From UBA4582 sp047629195 (GTDB lineage: Bacteria; Pseudomonadota; Gammaproteobacteria; Pseudomonadales; Azotimanducaceae), in the NCBI GenBank assembly GCA_047629195.1, contig JBLHWY010000009.1, positions 1 through 64,000 of the forward strand: a stretch of DNA of 64,000 bases. Reading direction: 5' to 3'. The notes beneath the pieces are model-generated. The model saw only the letters and a program-made list of their open reading frames with translations. It did no database searches and had not been told where the DNA came from. Below are positions 51,003-60,372 of the stretch, in pieces (position 1 is the first letter of the stretch; each line of letters opens with the position of its first letter). The position numbers and the translations under genes are program-made.

Positions 51003-52718
51003 ATGTTACAAGACACGCTTAATTTGCTCAGACGTCAATTTCTTGGTCTCAATCGAGTTTTGTCCACGGTCATGGAACTCGTCAACGAGGGCTTGACCCA
51101 CGATAATGAAGAAGAGTTATTACAATTCGCGGCGAAGCTTCTGATACATAATCACAACTTTCAGTTTTGTACGATTCACATGATAAATCGTAACAAATTG
51201 AACTTATCTGTCGCTATTTCAACAGAATCTATTCTTGATCCCGGCAAGGGAGATGAAAAAACAAGTCCCTGGGTCCAGACCTGTGAGCATCTTGCTTCAG
51301 ATATATTGAAAGACGAAACGACCGTGCTAACTAAAAAATACGCGGGTGAAACAGTTTATTATTGTATGCCGCTGGTTTACCGAGGTGAGACCATCGGCAT
51401 AGTTGCAGTCAACTCTCCCGGCTTCGATGAAAATCATCCGAAACTCGTTTCCATATTTTGTAACACGCTCACGAGTGTACTCATTAATGCACGCCAGAGT
51501 CAGACCATGGCTGAAGCTGTCAAGAAACGGACAGAGGAACTTGAAGCAGCGTGGCGCGTAACCGAACACAGCTTGAAAGCTAAATCGCAATTTCTGACAA
51601 ATATGAGTCACGAGTACCGAACTCCGTTAAATTCAATTTTGGGGGCCAGTACACTGTTACAAGAAACTGATCTTAGCGACGAACAAACTGAGTATCTTGG
51701 CTCCATTCACACCTCCTCCTCCGAATTATTGAGAATGTTGAACGAAAAGCTCGATTTCAGCCGTAACAATACGGGGGACATGGACATCGAACCGGTGGAG
51801 GTGAACCTCGTTGAATTGCTAGAAGGTGTAGCACAGGTTCATCGTTCGCTTGCAGAAAATAAAGAATTGTTCTTCGAGGTACTGTTACCCACTAATATGC
51901 CAGAAATTGTACTTTGTGATCCTGGCCGTTTAACGCAAGTACTAAATCATTTGCTTTGGAATGCAGTGAAGTTCACTGATGGCGGCCGAGTTACACTGGA
52001 TATTGGCTTCCGACCCGAAGCCAGCAGCCAGATAACGGTGAGTTTCACGGTTCTAGATACTGGTATTGGCATGGATAAGGAAATGCAAAAGACTGCATTC
52101 GAGGCTTTTAGTCAAGCTGACGAATCTAACAGTCGCCGTTATCAGGGTTCGGGCCTTGGTCTCGCTGTCAGTCAGCAGTTGGTAAACCTTATGGGAGGGC
52201 ACATTAAGGTCGATAGCGAAATGGGCGAAGGTTCAAAGTTTTACTTCTCGCTAATATTGCCTGTCAGTCCAAAAAATGAAGATAACCCCATCAAATTCGA
52301 CAGTTCGGTTGATTCTAGCAAGCATGAACTTGAAAGAATGAAAGCACAATTATCTGTCTTGTTAGTTGAAGATAACATCATCAATCAAAAACTAGCGGCA
52401 AGGTTGTTGGAGAAGATGGGCTGTAAAGTCGACATCGCTGATGACGGTGTCGTCGCGGTAAAAATGTTTCGCCGTTCACCCTACGACGTTGTTTTTATGG
52501 ATTGCCAGATGCCAAACATGGATGGATTTGAAGCAACAAGTAAAATAAGAGAAATAGAATCCAACAACTCACATACACCTATAATTGCGCTGACAGCCAA
52601 CTCGATGCCAGAGGATAGAGCAAGGTCGTTTGAAGTAGGTATGGATGAATTTCTAACTAAACCTATTCTAAAAGACAAGCTCCGAAATGCCTTGGAAAAA
52701 TGGGGAACGCCACACTAA
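51003..52718 (+). CDS. GAF hybrid sensor histidine kinase/response regulator
   Basis: About 571 residues, no membrane segments. A GAF-like domain covers about 35-160, a short coiled coil 165-195, HisKA with His203 (FLTNMSHEYRTPLNSI), a complete HATPase (NAVKFTDGG, LDTGIGMD, GSGLGLAVSQQLVNLMGGHI) and a receiver at about 455-570 (LLVEDNIINQKL, Asp500 in FMDCQMPNMDG, LTANSM, LTKPI). It is the only kinase in this locus with an intact ATP site and could therefore phosphorylate its own receiver and the receivers of the two divergent proteins. ATG at 51003 directly follows the HDOD stop. Confidence 0.9.
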   Translation: MLQDTLNLLRRQFLGLNRVLSTVMELVNEGLTHDNEEELLQFAAKLLIHNHNFQFCTIHMINRNKLNLSVAISTESILDPGKGDEKTSPWVQTCEHLASDILKDETTVLTKKYAGETVYYCMPLVYRGETIGIVAVNSPGFDENHPKLVSIFCNTLTSVLINARQSQTMAEAVKKRTEELEAAWRVTEHSLKAKSQFLTNMSHEYRTPLNSILGASTLLQETDLSDEQTEYLGSIHTSSSELLRMLNEKLDFSRNNTGDMDIEPVEVNLVELLEGVAQVHRSLAENKELFFEVLLPTNMPEIVLCDPGRLTQVLNHLLWNAVKFTDGGRVTLDIGFRPEASSQITVSFTVLDTGIGMDKEMQKTAFEAFSQADESNSRRYQGSGLGLAVSQQLVNLMGGHIKVDSEMGEGSKFYFSLILPVSPKNEDNPIKFDSSVDSSKHELERMKAQLSVLLVEDNIINQKLAARLLEKMGCKVDIADDGVVAVKMFRRSPYDVVFMDCQMPNMDGFEATSKIREIESNNSHTPIIALTANSMPEDRARSFEVGMDEFLTKPILKDKLRNALEKWGTPH

Positions 52719-52751
52719 ATATAAATTAAGTGGCTAGGTCGACAAAATAGG

Positions 52752-53111
52752 CTAAGTAGAAAGAATTAGTCTGCCGAAATACTCAATAAACTCTCGATGC
52801 TGGCTCGACACTTGAAGCCGTGCTAGTGCTTCCTCTCCCTTTTTACTCATAAGATACTCAAAGCAATCAGTAATTTGAGTTCCCTGTCCTACGACAGACT
52901 GAATTTCCTCATTTAGATAATCATGCAGAATTGGCAGATCCGTTTCATCTAAGCCACTTTTTTCTGGCTCAAGCGCAGCGTTACCCCAAATAGTACAGAT
53001 GTACACCTGGAACAGATCCTTATCGACGAACTTATCTTCAATAAGACAATGTTCGATTATTTCCTGAACTGCCGGAGAGAATTTTTCTCTTGCTTCTTCT
53101 ACATTCATCAC
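52752..53111 (-). CDS. Small acidic protein of unknown function
   Basis: 119 residues, acidic (many Glu and Asp), predicted all-helical, no signal peptide. Contains EEAREKFSPAVQEIIEHCLIEDKF at the N-terminus and EYLMSKKGEEALARLQVS near 88-105. Not recognised. It is convergent with the hybrid kinase gene and divergent from dinB, so it is its own transcription unit. The coding frame is supported by codon composition rather than by similarity. Confidence 0.5.
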   Translation of the reverse strand: MMNVEEAREKFSPAVQEIIEHCLIEDKFVDKDLFQVYICTIWGNAALEPEKSGLDETDLPILHDYLNEEIQSVVGQGTQITDCFEYLMSKKGEEALARLQVSSQHREFIEYFGRLILST

Positions 53112-53264
53112 TGATCTATTGTCGTTGTATTTTGTTGGGCTTTGATTAATTCAAAGTGAACAAATTATACCTTTATTTGGAACCGACATAAGGAAATGTT
53201 TACATTGGTCACATGACTTCATCCCCGTTAAACTTTGTCTAATTGCGTTAAATATCACCCGTGC

Positions 53265-54356
53265 ATGTCAGATCCAGACCACATCATCGAAACTCCCCTG
53301 ATTCGAAAAATAATTCATATCGATATGGATTGTTTCTATGCGGCTGTCGAAATGCGAGATGCTCCAGAACTGGCTAGTTTACCGATTGCTGTGGGCGGCG
53401 CAGCAGACAAACGTGGCGTTATCGCAACTTGCAACTATATTGCTCGCGAGTTTGGAGTACATTCGGCTATGGCCACGGGCTACGCCCTAAAACTTTGTCC
53501 AAATCTTGTTGTAGTACCTGGCAGAATGAGCTTCTACAAGGAAATATCTAAATCGATACATGAAATATTCTGTCGTTATACAGACACTATAGAGCCTCTT
53601 AGCCTCGATGAGGCTTTTCTTGATGTCACCGGTTCAACTCATTTTGATGGTAGTGCAACCAGGATAGCAGCCGATATTCGAAGGACAATTTCTGACGAAC
53701 TTAATCTCACAGCCTCCGCTGGCGTTGCACCAAACAAATTTCTCGCAAAAATTTGCAGCGATGAGAATAAACCCGACGGTCAGTGCGTCGTAACACCCGA
53801 TGAGGTCGATGAGTTTGTTCGAAAGCTGTCGTTAAAAAAAATACCGGGGGTTGGCAAGGTCACTGTAAAACGATTAGCCATTGAAGGACTTCACACTTGT
53901 GAAGACGCCCGAAAAATGGGTGAAGAACAACTTATTGCACGTTTTGGCAGATTGGGCCGACTACTTCACAAGCGCTGCTATGGTATTGACGACAGACAAC
54001 TCACCACTAAGTGGGTGAGAAAGTCTCTCAGCGTGGAACGAACGTTCGCCGAAGACGTGGCTAATTTTGATGCGGCTTCTGAGATACTTGGTAAATTGTA
54101 TGAGGAACTAGAGAGAAGGTTAAAACCACACGGCAACCGCACGATTCGAAACCAGCAAATTAAGCTGAAGTTTGCTGATTTCCAATCCACCACGATTGAA
54201 CGTAGCAGCGAGTCGTTGAGGCTGTCGCTCTTTCAAGAGCTATTACCGCAAATCTGGCAAAGAGGTCATGGTCGAAGCATTCGACTGCTTGGTCTGGGTG
54301 TCGGATTTAAGGACGAACAGCCAAAAGAAGAAATCAACCAGATGAGTCTCTTTTAG
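53265..54356 (+). CDS. dinB: DNA polymerase IV
   Basis: About 363 residues, Y-family translesion polymerase. Catalytic carboxylates are in IHIDMDCFYAAVEMRD and in PLSLDEAFLDVT; LTASAGVAPNKFLAKICSDENKPDGQ and KIPGVGKVT (helix-hairpin-helix) follow. The C-terminus ends with QMSLF, a fit to the beta-clamp binding motif. ATG at 53265 is taken because residues before it are not conserved; no strong Shine-Dalgarno sequence. No LexA box was recognised in the 150-bp upstream region. Confidence 0.94.
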   Translation: MSDPDHIIETPLIRKIIHIDMDCFYAAVEMRDAPELASLPIAVGGAADKRGVIATCNYIAREFGVHSAMATGYALKLCPNLVVVPGRMSFYKEISKSIHEIFCRYTDTIEPLSLDEAFLDVTGSTHFDGSATRIAADIRRTISDELNLTASAGVAPNKFLAKICSDENKPDGQCVVTPDEVDEFVRKLSLKKIPGVGKVTVKRLAIEGLHTCEDARKMGEEQLIARFGRLGRLLHKRCYGIDDRQLTTKWVRKSLSVERTFAEDVANFDAASEILGKLYEELERRLKPHGNRTIRNQQIKLKFADFQSTTIERSSESLRLSLFQELLPQIWQRGHGRSIRLLGLGVGFKDEQPKEEINQMSLF

Positions 54357-54381
54357 TTTTCCAAGCTTTAGCTCAATGACT

Positions 54382-55707
54382 TTAAGAAGATATTCTGACC
54401 GGTAGTTCTCGAATTCCATGAATAAAATTGGACCGCAAATAAGTTGGCTCTGCTGTCACTTCGATTTTGGGGAAGCGCTTGAGTATCTCCTCCCACAGAA
54501 CAACTAGTTGCATCTCGCCAAGTCGATTGCCGACGCAGCGATGAATACCAAAACCAAAGGAAAGATGTTTGCGTGGGTTTGGACGATCAACAATAAATCT
54601 GTGTGCATTTTGGATCTCAGATTCATCTCTGTTACCCGAAATATACCACATGACAACTTTGTCTCCTGCTTTGATCTCTTTGCCGTTCATCTTGACATCT
54701 TGCATGGCTGTTCGGCACATGTGTGCCACAGGTGATTGCCAACGAATAATCTCCGGTACCAGTTTAGGCACTAATTCGGGTTGAGCGAGCAATTTAGTGT
54801 ACTCGTCCTGATGCCGGTTTAACGCCAGAACACCTCCGCTTATGGCGTTGCGGGTTGTGTCGTTTCCGCCTACGATGAGCAAAAGCATATTGCCTAGAAA
54901 TTCATTGGGTGTCATGTTTCGAGTCGATTCGCCATGAGCAAGCGTTGATATTAAATCGTCGCTGTCTAGAGGACGTGCTGCACGTTCTTTCCAAATAGCG
55001 TCAAAATATTCAAAACAACGCCAGAGTTCCTGAAACCCTTCTTCCGGAGTGTCAAAGAAATCGGGATTGCTCAAATTCTCAACAGTATCTGACCAATGAA
55101 TAAGTTTATGGCGGTCTTCTTGCGGAACGTTGAAAATTGTCGCCAACATCTGTCCTGTCAATTCCACGGAGACTTCTTTCACCCAGTTGAAATCTTCGTT
55201 GTGTGGCAGGTTGTCGAGGATCACACCTGCACGTTCTTGTATCAGCGCCCTTAACTCCTGAATTCTTTTCGGCGTAAACGAAGGTGCCACTACTTTGCGT
55301 TGATTATCGTGTTTGGGTGGGTCTTGCATGATAAACATCGGCAGATAAAACGGCGAGTCAGTTGCTGGTGTCTCGGTTGGTCGGCCTCCCATGCGGATAC
55401 CGCCATTGTCTATGTCGCTTGAAAAGACCTGGTGGTTTGAGTCAATTGCCATAATGTCTTTGTAGGTCGTCGCAGACCAATAAGGGCCAAACATGCTCTC
55501 CGGGGTCAAGTGAAGCGGATCCTCTGCTCTAAGCCTCGCAAAATATGGCTCAAATTTATCATGCTCAAATAGTGAAGGGTGTGCCGGGTCAAGAGCCTCT
55601 AAGGGTATGTCAAAAGGGTTCTGGTTAACGTCAATTGACCACTTCTCGAGTGCTTCACGATTGGACAATCCCATGGGTTCTTTTTGTTCATTTTCGTTTT
55701 CCTGCAT
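54382..55707 (-). CDS. Cytochrome P450, CYP153-like
   Basis: 441 residues. The haem-binding loop FGFGIHRCVG has Cys391; the I-helix GGNDTTR is at 280-286 and the ExxR motif at 319-322 (EIIR). Phrases such as WQSPVAHMCRTAMQDV, GDKVVMWYISGNRDE and HLSFGFGIHRCVGNRLGEMQL match the CYP153 family of soluble alkane and fatty-acid omega-hydroxylases. These require a ferredoxin and reductase, neither of which is adjacent. AGGAAATGTC precedes the ATG. The family assignment is good; chain-length preference is not readable. Confidence 0.85.
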   Translation of the reverse strand: MQENENEQKEPMGLSNREALEKWSIDVNQNPFDIPLEALDPAHPSLFEHDKFEPYFARLRAEDPLHLTPESMFGPYWSATTYKDIMAIDSNHQVFSSDIDNGGIRMGGRPTETPATDSPFYLPMFIMQDPPKHDNQRKVVAPSFTPKRIQELRALIQERAGVILDNLPHNEDFNWVKEVSVELTGQMLATIFNVPQEDRHKLIHWSDTVENLSNPDFFDTPEEGFQELWRCFEYFDAIWKERAARPLDSDDLISTLAHGESTRNMTPNEFLGNMLLLIVGGNDTTRNAISGGVLALNRHQDEYTKLLAQPELVPKLVPEIIRWQSPVAHMCRTAMQDVKMNGKEIKAGDKVVMWYISGNRDESEIQNAHRFIVDRPNPRKHLSFGFGIHRCVGNRLGEMQLVVLWEEILKRFPKIEVTAEPTYLRSNFIHGIRELPVRISS

Positions 55708-55912
55708 GACATTTCCTCGTTAGCGCAATAAGAAGCTTGATATGCTGAAAGATGTTACTCAATTGAACCGGGAGACACTATATCGACAAAGAAAATATGA
55801 ACAATCGAACCCAACTGTACCTCAACAACAGACTAAGCTGTATGATGGCGCCCTTTTTGATTAAACAGTTACACGAATAGCAACGGAAGTCACAGAGTAT
55901 GAAATCACTGTC

Positions 55913-57391
55913 ATGAGAAAAACCAAGATAATTTGTACGATTGGTCCTGCTACCGCAAGTTACCCTATGCTTGAAAAGCTAGCCAAGGCTGGAATGGATA
56001 TTGTCCGCTTGAATATGTCTCATGGCGATCATGAATCTGCAGCAGCGGTCATTAAGTCGATCAAGACACTGAATAAAAAGATTCCACATCCGGTTGCTAT
56101 ATTGATGGACACTCAAGGGCCTGAGATCCGTACGGGCGATTTGGCCAATGATCTTGAACTGAAAAATGGATCTGTAATTTCTATTACAGTGAGGGATTCA
56201 GTTGATGTTGAACACTCGTCATTTCATATCCATTACGATGATTTAATTGAAACTGTCAACGTCGGCGACAGAATCACTGTAGATAATGGGATCATCAATT
56301 TGGAGGTGCTCGAGAAGCAAACGGACGGCATCATGAAGTGCCGCGTTATCGATGGTGGGATACTCAAGAGTAAGCGCCATGTGAACCTACCCGGCATCAG
56401 GGTTAATTTACCCGCTATTACAAAGAAAGATAAAGAAGATATTCTGTTTGCGCTAGAGCAACAGGTTGATTTTATCGCTCTGTCATTTGTCCGCGAAGCC
56501 GCCGATGTTCGCGAACTTCGAGCTTTAATGGGTGATAAGGCGAACAAAATCAAGATTATTTCTAAAATAGAAGATCAATCTGGAGTGACTAACCTCGAAG
56601 AAATTATCGATGAGTCTGACGGTATCATGGTCGCTCGCGGAGATCTTGGCGTTGAAATCAATGTGGCATCACTGCCAAACGTACAAAGAAAGATTGTGCA
56701 GAGATGTGCTGAGAAAGGTAAACGCGTCATCGTAGCAACTCACCTGCTTGAATCGATGATAGAAAACCCGATACCCACTCGCGCGGAAGTGACCGATGTC
56801 GCCAACGCGATATATGAAGAAGTAGATGCCGTGATGCTGTCCGGCGAAACGACGGTAGGAAAACATCCGGTAAGGTGTGTCGAACAACTCGTTGAAATAG
56901 CAGAAATCACTGAGGCTATTCCGGGTCTTTCCTTTAGTGACAACTTGATCTGCGACAACGATAAACAACATCTTGCTGTCAAAGCGGTTGATTTAGCTGA
57001 GGCCCTCGGTGCCGCAGGAATAGTCGTCATCACCCGCCGGGGTTATATGGCTGACTTCGTTACTAATTGTCGCCCTAACAAAACTAGAATCTACGCCTTT
57101 ACGAATGACAGCCAAACTAGAAGGCGTTTGATGTTGAATAGAAACCTTTCATCGTTCAGAACCGCTTTCAGCCGTGATCCAGAGAAAACACTGCAAATAG
57201 CCTTTGATTTACTGGTTAGCCGAGAGCATTTTAAGCTCGGTGATAAAGTTGTTGTAATCTCAGACGTGCTAGCAGGCACTGGTATCGAAGCAATACAGAT
57301 CCGACATTTATCGTCCAGCGACACGGGTGAAGTTGCACTTAATAGCGCGGCAGATTCCGAAGGTCAGGAAGATTCAGAAGCCTCAACATGA
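55913..57391 (+). CDS. pyk: Pyruvate kinase (second copy)
   Basis: 492 residues. Complete catalytic set: KIICTIGPAT, IVRLNMSHGDH, LMDTQGPEIRTG, the Lys in ISKIEDQSG, MVARGDLGVEI, and ATHLLESMIENP. It differs throughout from the copy at 14123, including the substrate-loop ATHLLES versus ATQMLES and the acidic tail DSEGQEDSEAST. The two are therefore old paralogues, as in the E. coli PykA/PykF situation, rather than a recent duplication; which is allosterically controlled by what cannot be told. Divergent from the P450 gene. Confidence 0.93.
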   Translation: MRKTKIICTIGPATASYPMLEKLAKAGMDIVRLNMSHGDHESAAAVIKSIKTLNKKIPHPVAILMDTQGPEIRTGDLANDLELKNGSVISITVRDSVDVEHSSFHIHYDDLIETVNVGDRITVDNGIINLEVLEKQTDGIMKCRVIDGGILKSKRHVNLPGIRVNLPAITKKDKEDILFALEQQVDFIALSFVREAADVRELRALMGDKANKIKIISKIEDQSGVTNLEEIIDESDGIMVARGDLGVEINVASLPNVQRKIVQRCAEKGKRVIVATHLLESMIENPIPTRAEVTDVANAIYEEVDAVMLSGETTVGKHPVRCVEQLVEIAEITEAIPGLSFSDNLICDNDKQHLAVKAVDLAEALGAAGIVVITRRGYMADFVTNCRPNKTRIYAFTNDSQTRRRLMLNRNLSSFRTAFSRDPEKTLQIAFDLLVSREHFKLGDKVVVISDVLAGTGIEAIQIRHLSSSDTGEVALNSAADSEGQEDSEAST

Positions 57392-57439
57392 CACTGACAC
57401 GAGTGCCCTGCCCTGCTCTGTTTGATTACCATTACCGGA

Positions 57440-58622
57440 TCAGGTTTTGCTAAAGACCTTACCAGGATTTAGTACGCGCTGTAGGGCGAGCGATCTTTTT
57501 AGCATTTTCATCACGCTAATTTCGTCACTGCTCCTCGACAGACTAAGGTATTCTTTTTCTGCAATCCGATGTCGAGCTCAGCAGACACTGATACGCCGCG
57601 TGCAGGAAGCCCGGCGTATACTGTCTCGAAGATTGCCTTTTTTGACTTCGGAGATGCGACGCCGTTTGCAACGATGATGTGCAGGTTACCATCGCCAAGG
57701 TGACCAAATATCATACAGGTGTGTTCTGGCCACTGCTTCGTCAAAGAAAGTTGTCGTTCCTCAAGATAAGATTCCATCTGATTGAGTGAAACGCTGATAT
57801 CAAAGGTGGAAATTGGCGAGTTCTGACCTACCTGTCCGACATGATCTCGAATTGCCCACATCGCTTCTCTTTCATCCTGATTCTGGTCAATGACAGCTTC
57901 AACGATGAGTTCTTGTTCTAGCGCCTCACTCAGTGCTAACACAAACCTCTCTTGGTCTGCCGTAATCGACCCTCCGAGCGCCTCTAGCAAAATATAGTAT
58001 TTGTAGTCGTGGGCTAAGAGCGGGCGACCCTCGGCAGGAGGCTTAGTCGCTAGCGCGTAATAATCCTGCCAAAGCAACCCAAACGCGCTCAATGTACCGC
58101 CACGAGCGGAATCTATATGGTTAAGAAATTCGGTCACTTTACTGAAATCATTAACCCCAAGAAGTGCCATTTTCTGGCTAACCGGCAACGATCTGATGCG
58201 TAAGACCAGTTTCGTGACAACACCAAGGGTACCTTCATAGCCTATGAACAATCGCTTCAAATCATATCCGGTATTGTTTTTGAGAGTCTTATTCATTGAC
58301 GAGAGAATAGTGCCGTCCGCCAGCACAACCTCCATGCCTAGAATCTGATCTCGCATCATGCCGTAGCGAATGACGCGTTTACTGCCAGCATTTGTTGATA
58401 CGTTACCACCTATCGTGGCTGTACCTCGTGGGCGTTAATCCAAGGGGAATGACACCCCCGCTTGATCAGCCTGTTCCTGACCTTTTTGTAGCGGAACACC
58501 AGTCTGAACAGTCATGGTACGACTCTGAACATCAATTTCTTCGATCGAATTCATACGTCCAAGACTAATGGCGAGTTCCTGTAAATTGGATTGAGTCGCG
58601 TCAACCAATCCCGTTAAGCCGA
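57440..58622 (-). pseudogene. Decayed FAD-linked oxidase (GlcD/D-lactate dehydrogenase type)
   Basis: Remnant of a VAO-family FAD oxidase. The frame shows GFGLTGLVDATQSN (altered PP-loop region), then TMTVQTGVPLQKGQEQADQAGVSFPLD, an in-frame TAA at 58435-58437 (where PLDLGARG is expected), then RPRGTATIGGNVSTNAGSKRV and the whole middle of the protein through 57550. Near 57550 a frameshift moves the C-terminus: EYLSLSRSSDEISVMKMLKR and VLNPGKVFSK lie in another frame down to a TGA at 57440. The N-terminal 70 or so residues are missing, cut where the response regulator gene ends. Three independent lesions make it a pseudogene. The longest intact piece (57511-58359) would be nonfunctional because it lacks part of the FAD site. 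Confidence 0.85.
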
Positions 58623-59048
58623 AGCCCTAACCGTCGTTTCGATAAATGGCACAAGATCTTTCAGTCGATAGGGTTTTGCCAAGTAGGCGACATGGTGATG
58701 TTTCAACGAGCTAACTTTTTTCGCTCCGTTAGGATCTCCGCTGATGAAAATGAATTGAAGATCAGCATTGGTTTGCCATAGCTTCTCTGCGAGGTCTAAG
58801 CCGGAGTCACCTGATAAATTCAGGTCTGTTAGGACAACATCTATGACTAATTGGTTGTCACGATACAAAGCAAGGGCCTGGTTGGTAGTTTCCGCCTTTA
58901 ACACTGTGTATCCGTCTCTAAGAAGCACAAGTTCTGTTAGATCTAGAATTGCCCGATCATCTTCAATCAGTAATATTGTGCCATCGGTGAAAAGCCCGCT
59001 CCGGTCTTTGTCGTGAAAACAATCATTATTGGAATCGTTAGCGATCAT
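58614..59048 (-). CDS. Single-domain response regulator
   Basis: 144 residues with only a receiver domain: ILLIEDDRAILDL (acidic pocket), phospho-acceptor Asp in VVLTDLNLSGDSGLDL, FISGDP, and the Lys in YLAKPYRLKD. No output domain. Sequence is nearest to receivers of hybrid kinases, so it may be a stand-alone phosphate sink or CheY-like messenger. Its last 9 bases overlap the broken end of the FAD oxidase remnant, suggesting it was placed there by the same rearrangement that truncated that gene. Confidence 0.82.
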   Translation of the reverse strand: MIANDSNNDCFHDKDRSGLFTDGTILLIEDDRAILDLTELVLLRDGYTVLKAETTNQALALYRDNQLVIDVVLTDLNLSGDSGLDLAEKLWQTNADLQFIFISGDPNGAKKVSSLKHHHVAYLAKPYRLKDLVPFIETTVRASA

Positions 59049-59288
59049 ACCTGAAACCTGTTTTTGCTCTATATAGACTTATGAAATACTGCTACATCGT
59101 TAACTACGTCAAAGTGCGAAAACGGTGCTGCTTAGCTTTAGAAGAAGCACGATCTAACTTGACATATACGAAGCGCTTTAGATACGCCGAACCTATACCG
59201 AGTTGGCATGAGAATGCACCCTCTTGTTTATAAGCCTTCTAGCAGAAAGTAAAAAATGAACTACGTCGACCGAAACCCAGTATGGGTA

Positions 59289-60254
59289 TTAATGCGCAGC
59301 TCCATGCTTGATCCGACCATATTGTTGAAATAATAGTCCCGCAACGATAACAAGGAGTCCGAAGTAGGTAGTTGAATGAATTGTTTCGCCCAGCAACAGG
59401 TATATAAAGATCAGCGACAGAAAGGGAGAGAGGAATATCAGATTGCTAACTCGACTCGTGTTTTCAGCCATCTTGAGTGCTTTTGACCAGAGCAGGAAAG
59501 CCACAGCCATTTCGGCAAAGCCGATGTAACCGGCAAATATGAGGCTCTGGTTAGATGCTAGAACAGGGTTCGAAAAAATCAGGCAAACGATGAAAGAAAC
59601 TGGCAGTGCGACTAGAAAGTTTAAGCAAATAGCAATTGCCGGCTCCCTCGGGTCTCTCACGTTCAAGATCCAATATCCTGCCCAGATAAATGTTGAAAGG
59701 ATGGCAAAGAACAAACCCTCCCAGACTTCTTGATCAATAGACGCTAGATTTTCTAGCGTTGTATTATCCGCCCAAAGATCTGAAATCGAGAATTGCCCCT
59801 GCGTTGCGATAACAACTACGCCGCTATAGCAAATGAAGGCGGCGGTGAGGTCCACCCAGGTCATGCGTTGTCGTAAAAAAGGAATTGATAGAAAAGTCAG
59901 TACAATCGCCCACGTATAGTTAATCGGTTGCGCGACCTGTGCAGGCAGTCTGTCGTAGGCTGCAAAAAGCACCAAATAATATAGCACTGGATTAATGCAT
60001 CCGGACAAAATGGTCATTTTCCAGTGATTTTTGAACAGCTTCCCTAAAGTCGATATCGATCCCTGCGCCCAGCTAATACAAACCAGAATAATCGATGCAG
60101 CAAGCGTGGAATAGAAAACGAGTTGAAAAACGTCAACTTGCCGTAGTGCTAATTTAAAGGCAACGGCGACGGTGGACCAAAGTAATACAGTCGCCAACGC
60201 AAATGCATACGCCTGATTTTGATGAGGAATGATCATACCTATAACGGAAGTCAT
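59289..60254 (-). CDS. EamA/DMT-family transporter
   Basis: 321 residues with ten hydrophobic segments in two EamA repeats; ALATVLLWSTVAVAFKLAL opens the first, and IFLSPFLSLIFIYLLLGETIH the last of the second repeat. DMT transporters export amino acids, nucleosides or other metabolites; the substrate is unknown. The first ATG (60254) lies only 5 bases after the 3' CCA of the tRNA-Leu gene and has no Shine-Dalgarno sequence of its own; another ATG is at 60236. If transcribed with the tRNA, processing would release a nearly leaderless mRNA. Confidence 0.83.
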   Translation of the reverse strand: MTSVIGMIIPHQNQAYAFALATVLLWSTVAVAFKLALRQVDVFQLVFYSTLAASIILVCISWAQGSISTLGKLFKNHWKMTILSGCINPVLYYLVLFAAYDRLPAQVAQPINYTWAIVLTFLSIPFLRQRMTWVDLTAAFICYSGVVVIATQGQFSISDLWADNTTLENLASIDQEVWEGLFFAILSTFIWAGYWILNVRDPREPAIAICLNFLVALPVSFIVCLIFSNPVLASNQSLIFAGYIGFAEMAVAFLLWSKALKMAENTSRVSNLIFLSPFLSLIFIYLLLGETIHSTTYFGLLVIVAGLLFQQYGRIKHGAAH

Positions 60255-60258
60255 AAGT

Positions 60259-60345
60259 TGGTGCCCGGGGCCGGGGTCGAACCGGCACCGCTCGAAAGCG
60301 ACAAGATTTTAAGTCTTGCGTGTCTACCAATTTCACCACCCGGGC
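60259..60345 (-). tRNA. tRNA-Leu (anticodon UAA)
   Basis: 87 bases including encoded CCA. Acceptor stem GCCCGGG/CCCGGGC, D arm TGGTGAAATTGGTAGACAC, anticodon stem CAAGA with loop CTTAAAA (anticodon TAA), a long variable arm GTCGCTTTCGAGCG as expected for Leu, and T arm with GGTTCGACCCC. It corresponds to leuZ of the E. coli uvrC-pgsA-glyW-cysT-leuZ cluster. Confidence 0.97.
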
Positions 60346-60372
60346 AAACATCTTGGATCGTGAAAGGCGCGT

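Noticed and set aside
55797..55880. 27-codon frame upstream of pyruvate kinase 2
   Set aside because: Too short, no Shine-Dalgarno sequence and no attenuator structure; probably leader sequence.
57511..58622. A second UGA-type selenoprotein in the FAD oxidase
   Set aside because: The in-frame stop is TAA, the site is not a redox Cys position, and two further lesions are present; it is a pseudogene.
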